Below are positions 38,501 through 49,658 of a stretch of 64,000 nt of DNA, one piece after another. The translations under genes were made by a program, and so were the position numbers. This DNA is from Casuarius casuarius (lineage: Eukaryota; Chordata; Aves; Casuariiformes; Casuariidae), in the NCBI GenBank assembly GCA_003342895.1, contig PTFA01000024.1, forward strand, positions 707,634-771,633, written 5' to 3'. Positions within the stretch are counted from its first letter, which is position 1. Every line of letters begins with the position of its first letter. A model generated the notes under the pieces. It did not search any database. It saw only the letters and a program-made list of their open reading frames with translations, and had not been told where the DNA came from.

Positions 38501-41500
38501 CTGAACGAAAAGGTACTCAGTTTAAGTGGAGAGCTGGACTGACTCTTGGAGCTTTGCTATTCTTCATGACCCTCTGGCTGTGTCCTTCTAGATAATGACT
38601 TCCCAGAGCCTCTCAATTGAACTGCATCTAATGTTTCCTCCAGACTATCAGTTTTCTCATATGCTGGTGCCTCTGGTTCAGCATGATGGAAGCATCTTTT
38701 CCTGTCCTGTGCTGAGAAGTCTGGCCAGCCAAAAATCAAAGGCAGCCTAAAAGGCTGTTGTAGGAGTCATGACTAGCACGCCAGTTTGTCTGGATGACTG
38801 ATTATTTCTGTGTAGGTGATTATACAAGCACAACTGCCCAGGGACCTTTTAAAAGCTATACCTTATTCTGTTCTTCAGGAGCAGTGAATCTTGCTGCTGA
38901 ACTCTCACTCTTCCACAGAACTTTCTTCTTGCCCAACAGCAATAATTGCTCCGTTTCGGTGGTTGCAGTACCTCACACGTCTTGTGTCATTGCAACTATA
39001 CAACAACATCACTTTCCTCACCAAAAGAATATTTAAGAAAGTCACCTTGTTTAACAAATCTGTTCTTACATTATTCACCTTTTTATACAAAAATCAATGC
39101 TGTATGGACTTATATGTATATATATCTTTCTGATGCTTCATGCATCNTTAGCAACATTAAAAATAACAGGCCAACTGGAAAAACTTAATTACTAGTTGGA
39201 GACTAGGAAAAAAATCATCTCCATTTTCAAGTCCCATGTTAAGTTTTCAGCGCTCAAACTATTGCGCAGACATACATAAATTTAATTGGATGAGCTGCTT
39301 ATTTTTATGTTACTTTTTAACTAGCCACTGCCAGTCCAGAGCCAATATTAACACAGGAAAAGAAGCCTCTATACCCACCCTGGCAGCTGACCCACACACC
39401 TGAGCAAAAATTAAGATTCCTCAAATGTAAACATTGCTCCAATCCCANAAAATATATGATTTGGACATAGGAAACTGTGCAGTCCCTGTCACAAATTTTC
39501 CCAGGCGAGTCTTCTCAGCGGCACGGGTGGAAGGAGGACAGCAGGGCAGAGCTGAGCTTCCTCGCCCACAAAGCCCAAGGGGGCTGAGGTGTTGCTCCAA
39601 AACGCCAGCTGCTCCTGCGCCGCCCCGGGCACGGCGCTGCCCCGGCAGCGACTCCGCCAAGCGCGGCCCGTGGTCCCCTGCCAGCTCACCTTGCAGTTAC
39701 TTGCAGGAGGAGGAAGCAGGATTTTGCAAGGCCAGGGTAAGTCTTGCAGGAAATATAATGCCTTCCCAGCACCATGGCAAGGCAAATTGCCAGCTTCAGC
39801 CTACAGACCCAGAGCACGTGATCTGGCCCAGTGTCCCGCTAGCGGTGGGATTTCTGGGCGCGAGTCCTTTTCTGTCTCTTTGCACGCCTTCACAACCCCG
39901 AAGAAAACATGAAACACAATCTGGTGGAGAAGTATTTCGCTGGCAGAAGGCACGTTTGCTATTGAGCTCTGTTTACCGAGCGCAGTCTTATCCTCTGTGG
40001 CCTGCTCACTACTTTGCAGCTTTACCAAAAGCTCTTATCAGACTCAGGAGGTCATGTGGCTTCCCTTATAACATATGCTGAGATATTGCAACCAGCCAGC
40101 ATTGCTGAAAAGTGATAGTTTCTTGACTGATGTCATTCAGTTCTTTATTTTTCTGAAAGTAGAATATGAAACTAGAGAGTAATCTGCACAATACTTAGCA
40201 CTATATCTATCTACAATATTTCAGCAGCCACACATGGGAACATAGTAATTTTAGATTGTTGCATATATAGATGAAGAGGGCTTTTGTGTGGATAGTTATT
40301 TCAAGAAGGAGTTGTTTCAAGCAAGATCTATCCTGGAAGAAAACTCCAAAAAAAGCAGGCTAATAGTTACAATTATAAATATTGTTCTGCATGGTCCTAT
40401 GCAAATACCGCATAAACGCATTCACATCTGCCTCAAACCAGGCAACTGCCTGGAAATTCACATCTTATCAACATTCATAGCATAAATTGCACTGACTGCA
40501 CACAATAAACCAACTCTTTTTTTTCATAAATAGGTTTTATGACAAGATATGAAAGAAAAATATTTGATGATCTTAAGTCTCCCCATCTTAAATACTGGGT
40601 TCCATTTGTCTGGTTTGGAAATTTGGCATCAAAGGCACGAAAAGAAGGTAGAATTCGAGACAGCGTAGATCTGCAGACACTGCTGAATGTAAGTAAAAAA
40701 GTAAATACACAGAAAACTAATCTTAGATTGCTATGCAGTAGCTTTTCACTTACACAGTTTGATTTAGTACACACAACTCTCCAGTCTCATCTAAATGTCC
40801 TTACTCAAGATTTATACCACTTTTCTCTGTGTGCCAGTGTACACAAATGCAAATATAGCAGCAATTCACTGGAATTATATTTATATAACTGAGAAGATAT
40901 TGACTGAAAAAACAATTGGGGAGCAAAANTGTATTCTAACATATACCGTACCATTGCCAGAAAAGCAAAAATAATCTACCTAAATAAGTCATTAAGTGGT
41001 CAAACATCCTTTTTATGATATAGTACATCCTTTTTAATATATCACTAGGCTGTAAATACCTTTGAGAAAATGAGACACAAGATAATTTGTGAAATAGGTA
41101 TTATACTAAACAGTCTAAGTCCGTAANTTAAGTGAACAGTTATACATGCCAATGGACCACTGGATATAACTAGGTTATAACTAGGTCTCCTTTTACATGT
41201 ATAAAAATGAATTGTAACAAAACGCGTACCATTTGAAATTGAACGTGATACAATTTTGTTTTGTTGGGTTTTGCTGTTCTTTTTTCTTTTTAGGAGATGA
41301 ATAAGTACCGGTCTTGGTGTAGTCTTTTGTTTGGTTATGACTGGGTTGGAATTCCGCTGGTCTACACACAGGTATTGAGATACTCCCCTTTGAAACCAGA
41401 CTTCTGAAAAAAGGGAGATTAGTGCAAAGCATCCACAGACTTGGCTAGAGTCTCCGAGTTGTTGAGCACTCATTGACTCCCACTGGATTTCGTCTATAGG

Positions 41501-44500
41501 ATGGATGCCTGGCTAAATATTTAAGTCATATTTAATGCAAAGATGTTTGGAGGCCTTACATAATTTGGGAGAGGGGGAAGCACTGAGATATTTCTGTTTC
41601 CTGGGTCCACTTGCTGGCCATAATTACTTTATGGGACCTCTTTATTTGGAATGGCTCTCTTCGGATTTGTAAATAACATTGCAAAAGTCATTCAGAGGCC
41701 TTTGGGTATGTGATGCCTTATGCATAAGACTGTATTATTACATGATTTCAATTAAGTTTTGTTCTTTGCAGGTTGTTACTCTTGCAGTCTATACTTTTTT
41801 CTTTGCCTGCCTGATAGGGCGTCAATTTTTGGATACTGACCAAGGGTATCAGGGACATGACTTAGATCTTTACATTCCAATCTTCACCCTGTTACAGTTC
41901 TTCTTCTACGCAGGATGGCTCAAGGTAAACTAGTTTTCTGGAAAGGTAATGGGAGAACTCTTCCTAGGCGAGGTGGTGAAGGTGTCAGAGCTGAAGTCAA
42001 GGTATCAGATTTATGGCACGCTATAAAGTCACTGAAGAGTAATGGAGTTACACCAAAGCTGAATTCAGACCACAGTGTCTTGTGGTTGATCTTCAAGAAA
42101 AACTTTAAAAAACATCCAATTCCATCCAATAGATCTTGCAGTAAGAAATGATCAGGAACCTGAAAGAGCCCATTTTATTAGGAATAGTGTGCTGACAACT
42201 CCCCAAAGAAGTGTTACTCCAGCAAAATCCAGTCCCAGGACTTGGACTATAANTTGACAGATGAAAGATTTAAAAAGCTCTTTCTCCCACTCTGCAGTGT
42301 GATGGGAAAATGCTGTTGCAGACCTGGTGTGGACTGAAAGGGCCTGAACCACAGCCTCTTCTTATGGTCAAAGGCAGCTTTTAGTATCTGCTGTTAACCT
42401 AATCAGATGCAGGCAATTAAAGGTCTCCAATTTCAGAGGGCTATCAAACAGTGACAGCTAATATTGGTTACAATTCTACTGCATTAAAAAGTTCATTAAA
42501 AAGAAGAGTTATAGAAGGAATTGGATGTTACCCATCAGCCCACTGATGGCTGCTCCGTTAACATGTCGTCATCAATCTGATAGTTATGTAATTAAGCCAT
42601 ACACCTCATATCGATTCTCTCCTCCGCAGTGAGGATCAAAGTAGACCAATTGAAAAAAAGGTTTCAAATAAAAAGCAAACGTGTACATTAGGGCCTACGT
42701 GCATTAGGATTTCCTTTTGGATTTATTAATCATGGCTGAAAACTTAGAGCTAACTTTTGCGTTAGGATACAAATTGCACAGAACTGGCCAGTTTTAGAGC
42801 CTAATACCGGCAGCCCTCTCCCCACAGCCAACTGAAAATGGCAGGGTAGAAAAGGCAGCGTCCCAAATTGGCACACTGCAGGAGCAGTAACCTGCCTGCT
42901 CCGCAGAGGCCTGCAGGTGGGCTTCTCTCATCCTCTGTCCTCAGCGGTGCAATCTGGGGGTGGAGAAACAGTTTGTGGCATAGGGTACAATCGAGAAAAG
43001 AGATGGCGAAAGAGAGACTCGCAGGCCACCGCAGGCCCCGCCGATGGGAAGAGCTTTGTGCATGGACAGCTCCCGGGATAATGTCTTCTGTTTGTAAAAC
43101 ACCTCTCCAGTTTTGATTTGTTTGTGTCGTTGGCTGAATGATGGTTTACATTTTATAGCTGATGAGATACTTATGGGCCTTAAAAATCATATCTTTCTAA
43201 AGGAATAGCTTTTTTTAAGGTAAGTTGTCAAAAATGTAGTTGCATCTGTGGACTCTTGTCTTCTGAGTCGGGAAATATCAATGAAGATTAGTCAAACCCC
43301 ACAGTATGGAAAGGGAGGAGAAGCGGTTTAAAAAAGCAGACTTAAAATCGGCAGTGCTCCCTCAGAGCGGCAGGTTGCCTGCCCCCGCAGTGCCGGAGAA
43401 TCCTGCCCATTTCTATCGTGAGGGTTAAAGCCTCTTTTCTGCCGAGTGTATTGGCCTTTGGCTGCCAGACTGTAAAAAGGGCCAAGAACTATTGACTTCC
43501 AGGAACGTAGCAGTTCCCCAGAAATGGTGGCTGCTCTGAGCTCATTCCTTGGCCTCGGGCCCNATTTGTTACACATACAATAGAGGGGCAAAGTTTCCCA
43601 TCACATGAGCCACGTCTAAATCCCTGTTTTCATTTCTGTACCAGGCAGGCCATCCACGGGGCTCAGCTGTCGTGGCAGGTTTTGCAGTGCATTTTTGCAG
43701 GGTGATTCCCCAGGTTGCACCAAACTGACCCGGTGTTTTCCCTGCAGAGCCACTGTGCGATTTGCTTTGGGGCTTATTCCTATTCCAGCAGTTACGCAAT
43801 TATATCTGAAATATAATTCCGCGGGGCAGAACGACGAGTGTGAGCACAGATGTCCCCTGGCTCCTTTGCAGTCCCCTGTCCTTATCTGGGGTTTTTATAG
43901 TGTTGGTCTTCTCAGCAGCTGGTTTGTCATCTTCCACCACTAGCCTGGGAGGTGCTGGCACAGGAGAGTCAGCAAGTCACTACCTAATGGTACAGGCTAG
44001 AGAAACTTAAACATGAGGCACATGCAAAAAAATAGCCATGGAGTGACTGCCTTACTATTACAAGTTGTTTTCGACCACAGCAGCCCCTGGTGAGGTCCGT
44101 GAGGGGCCTGCTCAAAATTTTAGCAGAGACGGTTGCTTTGCCCACGGCTGTGTCAGCCGCTGCCACCATCCACAGCCCCGGGGATCCCGGCGGGATCTAG
44201 GGGGCTCAGCAGCAACGTGCTCAGCTCCAACACTGGGACTGGAAAAGAGAAACAGAAGGAAAAAAAGTATTGGGAGGGAAGGCTACTTAAAATCTCAGTC
44301 TACTGAGGAACTGAGAAATAGAGAAGCACTCTGAATTTCCTAAAACTTTTTTTTTTGCATTTTTCCCATTTTGTATTTTCTCCCCCCGCAGCAGCTGTGC
44401 TCTTTTTCCCCATGATGTAAGTGGCATCGGGGGGGGCCAAGCCAGACAAACCGTTCTTTCCAGAAAAAATCAGTTTTGTTGCTCAGAAATATTAACTGAA

Positions 44501-47500
44501 CAGGCTGGCAGAGTATTGCAGAGCATAATGCAATAACAGAGCCTTTAGCTGCTATACCAACAACTTAAATCAGCCCAAGCTAACAGTAACAAAAGGTAAT
44601 GGCTGTCGTGTGTGACAGCTACAGCGGCCTGGCCGTTCCTCAAGTCCTCGCAGCCGGCCAGTGCCGATGATGCTGAGTGACAGCAGCAACGAGGCATTGG
44701 GGTACGAGTCTGCAAGGGAAGCGAGCAGGTCCTCCGCTAGGCTGGCAGCACCGTCGCGCTGGAGCTCAGGCGATGAGTGCAAGCGACGGGGGGAGAAAGG
44801 AAATCAGATCATATTTGCTCTAGGGCAGCAGCCCTGCAGGTGCCCACCAGCCTCTGTTCACTGTCTCATTTCCCTTCTAGGTGGCTGAGCAACTTATTAA
44901 CCCATTTGGAGAAGATGATGATGATTTTGAAACTAATTGGTGCATCGATAGAAATTTACAGGTTGCTGCCGTTGTTTCTACTTCCAGCATTACCGTATCG
45001 TGTATTGTAATTTAATTTAATGCTCATTCTTGTATNGAGGTACAAAATAATGGCATCAAGTGTCCTGGAAACAGAATCTTTCCCTGAAGGAATACCTATG
45101 GCTCTGATGCCTGTATTTCTGCTTTTACATGCTAATTCATTGTGGATTCAGTATTTGATATTTCTTGTTGCTTGATAAAAGATGCAAACAGCTGACCCCC
45201 AAGCTATAAGCTCAGTTTATGCCTGGAAAAACAAGCAATGTAGGTCAATCCTGCAAAATCCCAAAGCCACCTATTCCCTTATAGACGAAAACATATTTTG
45301 GCAGTCTGAATGGCTAGAGATTACACTACTATATATTAATCTTTCTTAAAAAAGAATTGATGAAGATACAGAAAACACCAAACAACTGGCCCTGAACCGA
45401 TAAATGTGGCTCGTACCATGATCCACGCTGTGATAGCACCCTCGGCATCGCCTGTGGCCGGCATAGCAAGCAGTTTCCTCCCTCAGGGGCAGGAGCTGCA
45501 AGATGGCTGGGGTAAGAGTATATTGCCCTGACACCGGGTCCCCCAGCGGCCCCTGCCGTGCCCTCCGTCGTGCCGCGGAGGCATCGGGGCCAGGCGGGCG
45601 CCTCCATGGCTGGCTGCCTCCAGAGCTGCTGGGGGTGAAAGAGGCTGCAAGCAGAGCCCAGTTTTGAGAGGGCGCGAGGGCAGGAAAAGCGAGCCCCGCT
45701 ACGCAGCGACGCAAGNGGTGCAAGCACGCAGGGGCCTTTGCACAGCATCGGAAGGCCCTAAAACAGGACAGGCACGTGCTCAGCTCTGCAGGTGTTAAAG
45801 NGTGGACAAAGCCTGTCAAAAAGGTCCTCTACCTGTGGAAGTTTTAGGGAGCGTAGTCAACAGACTGCACAGACATCCCATAGCATGTGGAGAATCACAT
45901 ATCCGTTCAACCACCTCATCCTTGTATTATACCTGAGGAAAGGGGCTTCAATAGGAAGCAAATATCTTTGCAGCATGGAAGACTCCAGCTGCAATAAAAT
46001 TTATGCTTTCATGGGAATAGGAGGGTTTGGGGGCCTGTATTTTAATACTGTGTCTCTTCGCAATGCTCAGGCCAGCATATGCGGCTTACTGATAAGAGTT
46101 TCCAGAAAAAAACGTTGACCCAGGCAGTACAAAGCAGATTATTTTGTACACTCTACTATATTGAAAGTGACATGATTTATACCAAAAAAATCTAAGGTCT
46201 CACTTCTGGCGGTGGATGAGATGCACATGAACTTACCAAGGATGGAGAAAGATATTTACTGGAACGACTCCTCTGCCCGGCCGCCCTACACCAAAGCAGC
46301 CGCCGATTACTGCATTCCCTCGTTCCTCGGCTCGACTATCGAAATGGGGTGAGTAGCACAAAAGGGCCATAACGCCCTCGGACATGGCACAGCAGGCACT
46401 TCCCGCGCCTCCGTCCACTGGAGCGAGCCTGCTGCCAGCCGTGGCGGCTGGGTCCGGCCCCGACACAGCGGGAGCCCCTGATGGCCAGCCCCACCGTGGC
46501 AGCTCTCCTTTGGGGCAGCTGCCTCAGGAATTGCACTTTGTAATAAATTATTTAAAAAATCCGCTTCCACTGGGGGAGAGGGTTGAAGTGTCCGGGGGTC
46601 GGGAATGCGAGCGGGGAAGGTAGGGACGGGAGTTGATGTTATTCGGGAAGGGGAGGACAGACTGATGTTGACAGGATGATGTCTTCAGCAGCCCATGTGT
46701 TCATGTGTGTTGTGTGCCTCTAGCTTAAATGGTCTCATTAATAAATAGAGTATGCTGGTGGGGGCTTGTTGATAATCTCTGAGTACAAAACGGTACCCGA
46801 ACAGAGTGAGTGGCTTTTCTTAATAATTTTCAATTTACTACAGCCTCTCCACATCCCCTACCCAATTAGCCCAATCGCTTTTCCTTTGCTTGTTCAGTCA
46901 GCAGATGCTTCCTTCTGCCTTGCTGGCTAAAAGCGACTGAGGTTGTTGGGAAGGTAAACAAGACATGGTCTTACACCTCGTGTGATTTTTCACTGACTAA
47001 TAATCTATGCGTGGAAGTTGCAGCGGTCAGATTTTTTGAAGAGAGAAAAAGAGTTGTTTGCAGGGGCCATTACGGGAGCCGTTATCACAAACACTGCGAG
47101 GATATAGCATTGCCCAGTATTGTCAGAACCTATATGAGAAAACAGTGATAGGCCAGGCAGCTTATAAACCATTGAGTTTAAACACTTGTGACATGCTGTA
47201 ATATAAAACAGATCGGTAAGTGTAAATAACAAATACCAGGGCATGTAGACATTTCTATCTGAAAATCTTTTTTAAAATCTTCGTAGCAGCCTTTTTGTAG
47301 CTTTAAAAATTATCTTGAGAAGTCTTCCATTTTTCCAGAATTTTCCAGTCTTTATCTGAGTAAAGCATGCTTAATTTTTTGCTTCAGTTGGCTTTGAAAA
47401 GGAAGTCGGTGTTTTCTCATTTATTCCTCTTAGTTTTCCATTTTTGCCATGCATTATAACAAAAAGAACAACACTTTTATACCAGTTCCTTTCATCACTC

Positions 47501-49658
47501 AGAGCCTTTTCAGAAACTTTTCTATTCTGGAAAAATTATAAAACAGCTAACAGAAAAGCAGAGAAGAAAAACCCATAGAACATAATTTATTTTATTGCAA
47601 TTGCTGGGGGGAAAAAGGAGGAAAAGAAAAGAAAAACTATTAAGTCTGAGAACTATGATTTTATTTTATAAGAAGCACTTCACAAAAAATGGGAGTGAAA
47701 AAAATAGCTCTATGTTAATCCCTGTGAAATGCAAATGAATCTGATATGCTGACTTTTTTTATCAAGTATTTTCTCCTCATAACTGTTTCTCCACTCATCT
47801 TTAAAAAAGAACTAGGTAGTTCTTATGTGAACTTCAAAGCCAAGGTCTAAAGACTGATCCAAGTCTGAAGCAAATATAAATGACATGAAACAAAAATCCA
47901 AACCCTTCTCTTTCTGGTCCAGCATGTTCATAAATGCTGGGTGAAATTCCTCTGTCCCTGTGGGTTGACACTGCCTCCCCATGCTCGTCGCCTCAGACCT
48001 GGCCTAAGCCCCTTGGAAAGCCTTGCCCTTAGGACCGGCACCTGGGGCAGTTTGCCTGGTCCTCTGGGCTGCGCTGAGTCCGTAATGCATGCCGCATCGC
48101 CTGGCAGATGCAGCAGTCGTCATCCTCGTTATCCACCCAGGCTGGGCAGGAAAAGAGTAGCAGTTACAGGTGGGACTTTGAAATGCGTCATCATGCCTTA
48201 GAAGTAAGTGAGATGTGAGCATGTGAGCAACATGTTGGTCGTTCTGACATGTTTTGAAACCCTCCCTCTGTGTTTCCAGGAGTAGATTTTTATTATTGGT
48301 ATTTTTGCCCAAAGAACTCTGCTGACAAAGTATCTACAGCGTTGGGCAAGGATGTCCCCTTCCTCTCACCCTAATGGCAAACTTAACCGTGTGGCATTGC
48401 CATAGGGTGCTGCAGCCACTCAGCGCAGCTCTCCTGGCTCCTAACCCGAACACTAAATGGGACCAGGGGCCCAGTTTGATACTTTCATAACCTGGTCCTC
48501 AGGCAAAGAGACACCTGAACACTGAGAGCTTTCCAGGCAATCCAGCACTCTCAGAGGAACAGGTGCTATTGCCAGGTGTCCTCACCCATTTTTCATCCCT
48601 TCCATGCCTTTCCTTAGGGACATATTAGGGCTTTGGTTCTTAAATATGCTCTGTTATTGCTGTCTTCTTACCAAGACATACATATTTTCACATATACTGC
48701 ATCATTCCTGTGCGTAATTGACACCTACTGCGTGCCTTTATTTGACAGGCTGGCTGATACAGAGTTCCTCTACGGGGAAGAGTGGCCATGGGAAGAAGAG
48801 AAACACAGAAGACAACATTCGGTGCTGAGAAGAGTTAAGAGATTTCTCAGTGTCCATGAGAGTCCTTCATCCCCTGCTCACCGGCGCTACAATCGGCAGA
48901 CAAGTGAGAATTCAGTGTTTTTCCCAGCAGATGAAAAGGGGCACATCAGACGTTTGCAAGAAATGCACACGAGAGGGAGACATTCTGCCTCCAGCTTCAA
49001 GAAGAAACATGAAGGACCTGACAGAAGTAATAGACTTCATAGCAGCAGAGATCTAGGACCTATAACAGAAACCTCTAGGAATGAGGCACAGTTTAGCGAC
49101 AGCGACAGCTCATCCGAGACAAACAAGCCGGTTCCCGAGGTTGTCGTCACTGAAGCTGCGGAGAAGGCACCTAGCATGCTGGGCAAATCAAATCTGCAAA
49201 CCAACTGCACTACAAGCGTGCCAGAAGAAGAAAAGCTCCAAGGGAATCCATCCGAGACGGATGTGACTCTTCTGCATCTTCCACTTGTCCCTCCAGAAAC
49301 GTCTACATNCCACCCTAACTCTGAGACACATCAGTCACTTCCTAGTGTGATAGGGGAGCCCAAACATGGCATGCACAGTAATAGTATAGCAGGTTTCATA
49401 AGACATCATGACAGAAGCCCTCAGCGATGGAGTTTACCAAGTTTCCACAGTCATAGTACGATGTTAAATGCTGACTCTGCACCTCCTTTAGCAGATTCTG
49501 GGACAACATCACAGCAAAGGACCTTAAGTGATGGAAAAGGTGTTGCTACTGCTGCTGCTCCAGACACATCAGAAATGCATCACTTATTGGAACACCTGGA
49601 TGCTAAAGAAACAGCTATAGTAGAATTTTCTAATGAGAAAAGTGAAAGAAATCTTTGA
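32373..49658 (+). CDS. BEST3: Bestrophin-3 (BEST3), nine coding exons, complete coding region
   Basis: Bestrophins are pentameric, calcium-activated chloride/anion channels; BEST3 is known from heart, smooth muscle and exocrine tissue. The nine exons (32373-32524, 34280-34374, 34940-35173, 40534-40688, 41294-41371, 41772-41924, 44881-44961, 46197-46348, 48749-49658) join in phase to 2010 bases, 669 residues plus TGA. As I recall human BEST3 has 668. Visible features: the N-terminal [12 protein letters not shown] with Ala10; hydrophobic neck residues Ile76, Phe80 and Phe84 in [22 protein letters not shown] and PWPDRLM; Val205 at the cytosolic aperture; and the calcium clasp in [16 protein letters not shown] (Gln293, Asn296, Asp301, Asp304). 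The motif IPSFLGS at 356-362, described as autoinhibitory in mouse BEST3, is exact. RRVKRFLS follows, then a poorly conserved Ser-rich tail ending in a recognisable [17 protein letters not shown]. Candidate polyadenylation signals are AATAAA at 51772-51777 and 51810-51815. Single Ns at 34995 (silent, Pro codon) and 49309 leave only one residue undefined. Confidence 0.96.
33061..33110 (+). other. U2-snRNA-like 5' stem-loop motif
   Basis: The sequence GCTCGGCCTTTTGGCTGAGC (33080-33099) is an eight-base hairpin and shares CTCGGCCTTTTGGCT with the U2 snRNA 5' stem-loop. The flanks do not continue the U2 similarity (no branch-point-binding or Sm-site match), so it is at most a tiny relic and may be chance. 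It sits in the BEST3 intron between the first two coding exons. Confidence 0.2.
34280..34374 (+). CDS. BEST3: BEST3 second coding exon (95 bases)
   Basis: Acceptor TTGCTGCAG before 34280, donor G|GTAAGT after 34374. Encodes [18 protein letters not shown] onward to IPVTFVL, containing Ile76 and Phe80 of the channel neck. The length of 95 bases is standard for the family. Confidence 0.94.
34940..35173 (+). CDS. BEST3: BEST3 third coding exon (234 bases)
   Basis: Acceptor AAACCCACAG before 34940, donor CAG|GTACTG after 35173. Encodes [21 protein letters not shown] and [18 protein letters not shown] up to [10 protein letters not shown]. The N at 34995 is in the third position of a CCN codon, so Pro is certain. 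Confidence 0.94.
35174..40533 (+). other. Large BEST3 intron (5.4 kb)
   Basis: Between the 234- and 155-base exons. Contains a CR1 relic (36.8-37.3 kb) and a GC-richer patch at 39.5-39.9 kb, where overlapping open frames on both strands reach 215 codons but show no domain. No extra exon recognised. Confidence 0.7.
36800..37310 (-). mobile_element. Degraded CR1-type LINE fragment
   Basis: Ordered phrases match old CR1 3' regions in reverse complement: 'taatctagtctgactcatc', 'aatataaccagccctgattt', 'gagaatacaccatatccta', 'ggtgaattccctgttgaaa', 'tcttcagttctggatcttcc'. No reading frame survives. Confidence 0.6.
40534..40688 (+). CDS. BEST3: BEST3 fourth coding exon (155 bases)
   Basis: Acceptor CATAAATAG before 40534, donor AAT|GTAAGT after 40688. 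Encodes [18 protein letters not shown] through [13 protein letters not shown] to [13 protein letters not shown]. Val205 is at the aperture position that is Ile in BEST1. Confidence 0.94.
41294..41371 (+). CDS. BEST3: BEST3 fifth coding exon (78 bases)
   Basis: Acceptor TTCTTTTTAG before 41294, donor CAG|GTATTG after 41371. Encodes [17 protein letters not shown] and GIPLVYTQ, in phase 0 at both ends. Confidence 0.94.
41772..41924 (+). CDS. BEST3: BEST3 sixth coding exon (153 bases)
   Basis: Acceptor TCTTTGCAG before 41772, donor AAG|GTAAAC after 41924. Encodes [18 protein letters not shown], then [18 protein letters not shown] and FFFYAGWLK, the last transmembrane helices. Phase 0 at both ends. 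Confidence 0.94.
41925..44880 (+). other. BEST3 intron with an AT-rich, possibly conserved segment
   Basis: A 3 kb intron. The stretch 42,380-42,790 has clustered TAATTA/TTAATC-like and ATCAA(T)-type motifs and little repeat character, which could mark an intronic enhancer. No coding potential seen. Confidence 0.4.
44881..44961 (+). CDS. BEST3: BEST3 seventh coding exon (81 bases), calcium clasp
   Basis: Acceptor TTCCCTTCTAG before 44881. Encodes [20 protein letters not shown] and CIDRNLQ, with the calcium-binding acidic cluster. The exon must end at 44961 to keep the family's 81 bases, which leaves the donor CAG|GTTGCT, unusually poor. Confidence 0.92.
46197..46348 (+). CDS. BEST3: BEST3 eighth coding exon (152 bases), autoinhibitory motif
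   Basis: Encodes [35 protein letters not shown] and [11 protein letters not shown]. The acceptor before 46197 is ATCTAAG with a purine-rich stretch in front of it. The donor G|GTGAGT after 46348 is good. The length of 152 bases matches the family. Confidence 0.92.
46349..48748 (+). other. BEST3 last intron
   Basis: 2.4 kb, non-coding. The open frame upstream of the last exon that starts at 48633 is read-through of the intron; the true coding exon begins at 48749 by splice phase and homology. Confidence 0.8.
48749..49658 (+). CDS. BEST3: BEST3 last coding exon, cytoplasmic tail and stop
   Basis: Acceptor TTATTTGACAG before 48749. The first base completes a Gly codon and the frame stays open to TGA at 49656-49658. 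Encodes [35 protein letters not shown] and about 250 residues of Ser/Thr-rich tail, with islands similar to mammals ([28 protein letters not shown]). Codon N at 49309 is undefined. Confidence 0.93.

Noticed and set aside
39434..40081. 215-codon plus-strand open frame inside a BEST3 intron
   Set aside because: GC-rich patch with equally long frames on the opposite strand, no splice context and no recognisable domain.
45329..45819. Minus-strand frames of 139-157 codons in BEST3 intron 8
   Set aside because: Short GC-rich patch, cysteine/alanine-rich translation, no splice signals in that direction and no similarity recognised.
48633..48748. Extension of the last BEST3 exon upstream to the in-frame ATG at 48633
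   Set aside because: The acceptor at 48748 and the phase from the preceding exon place the exon start at 48749; the upstream part is open by chance and does not resemble bestrophin.
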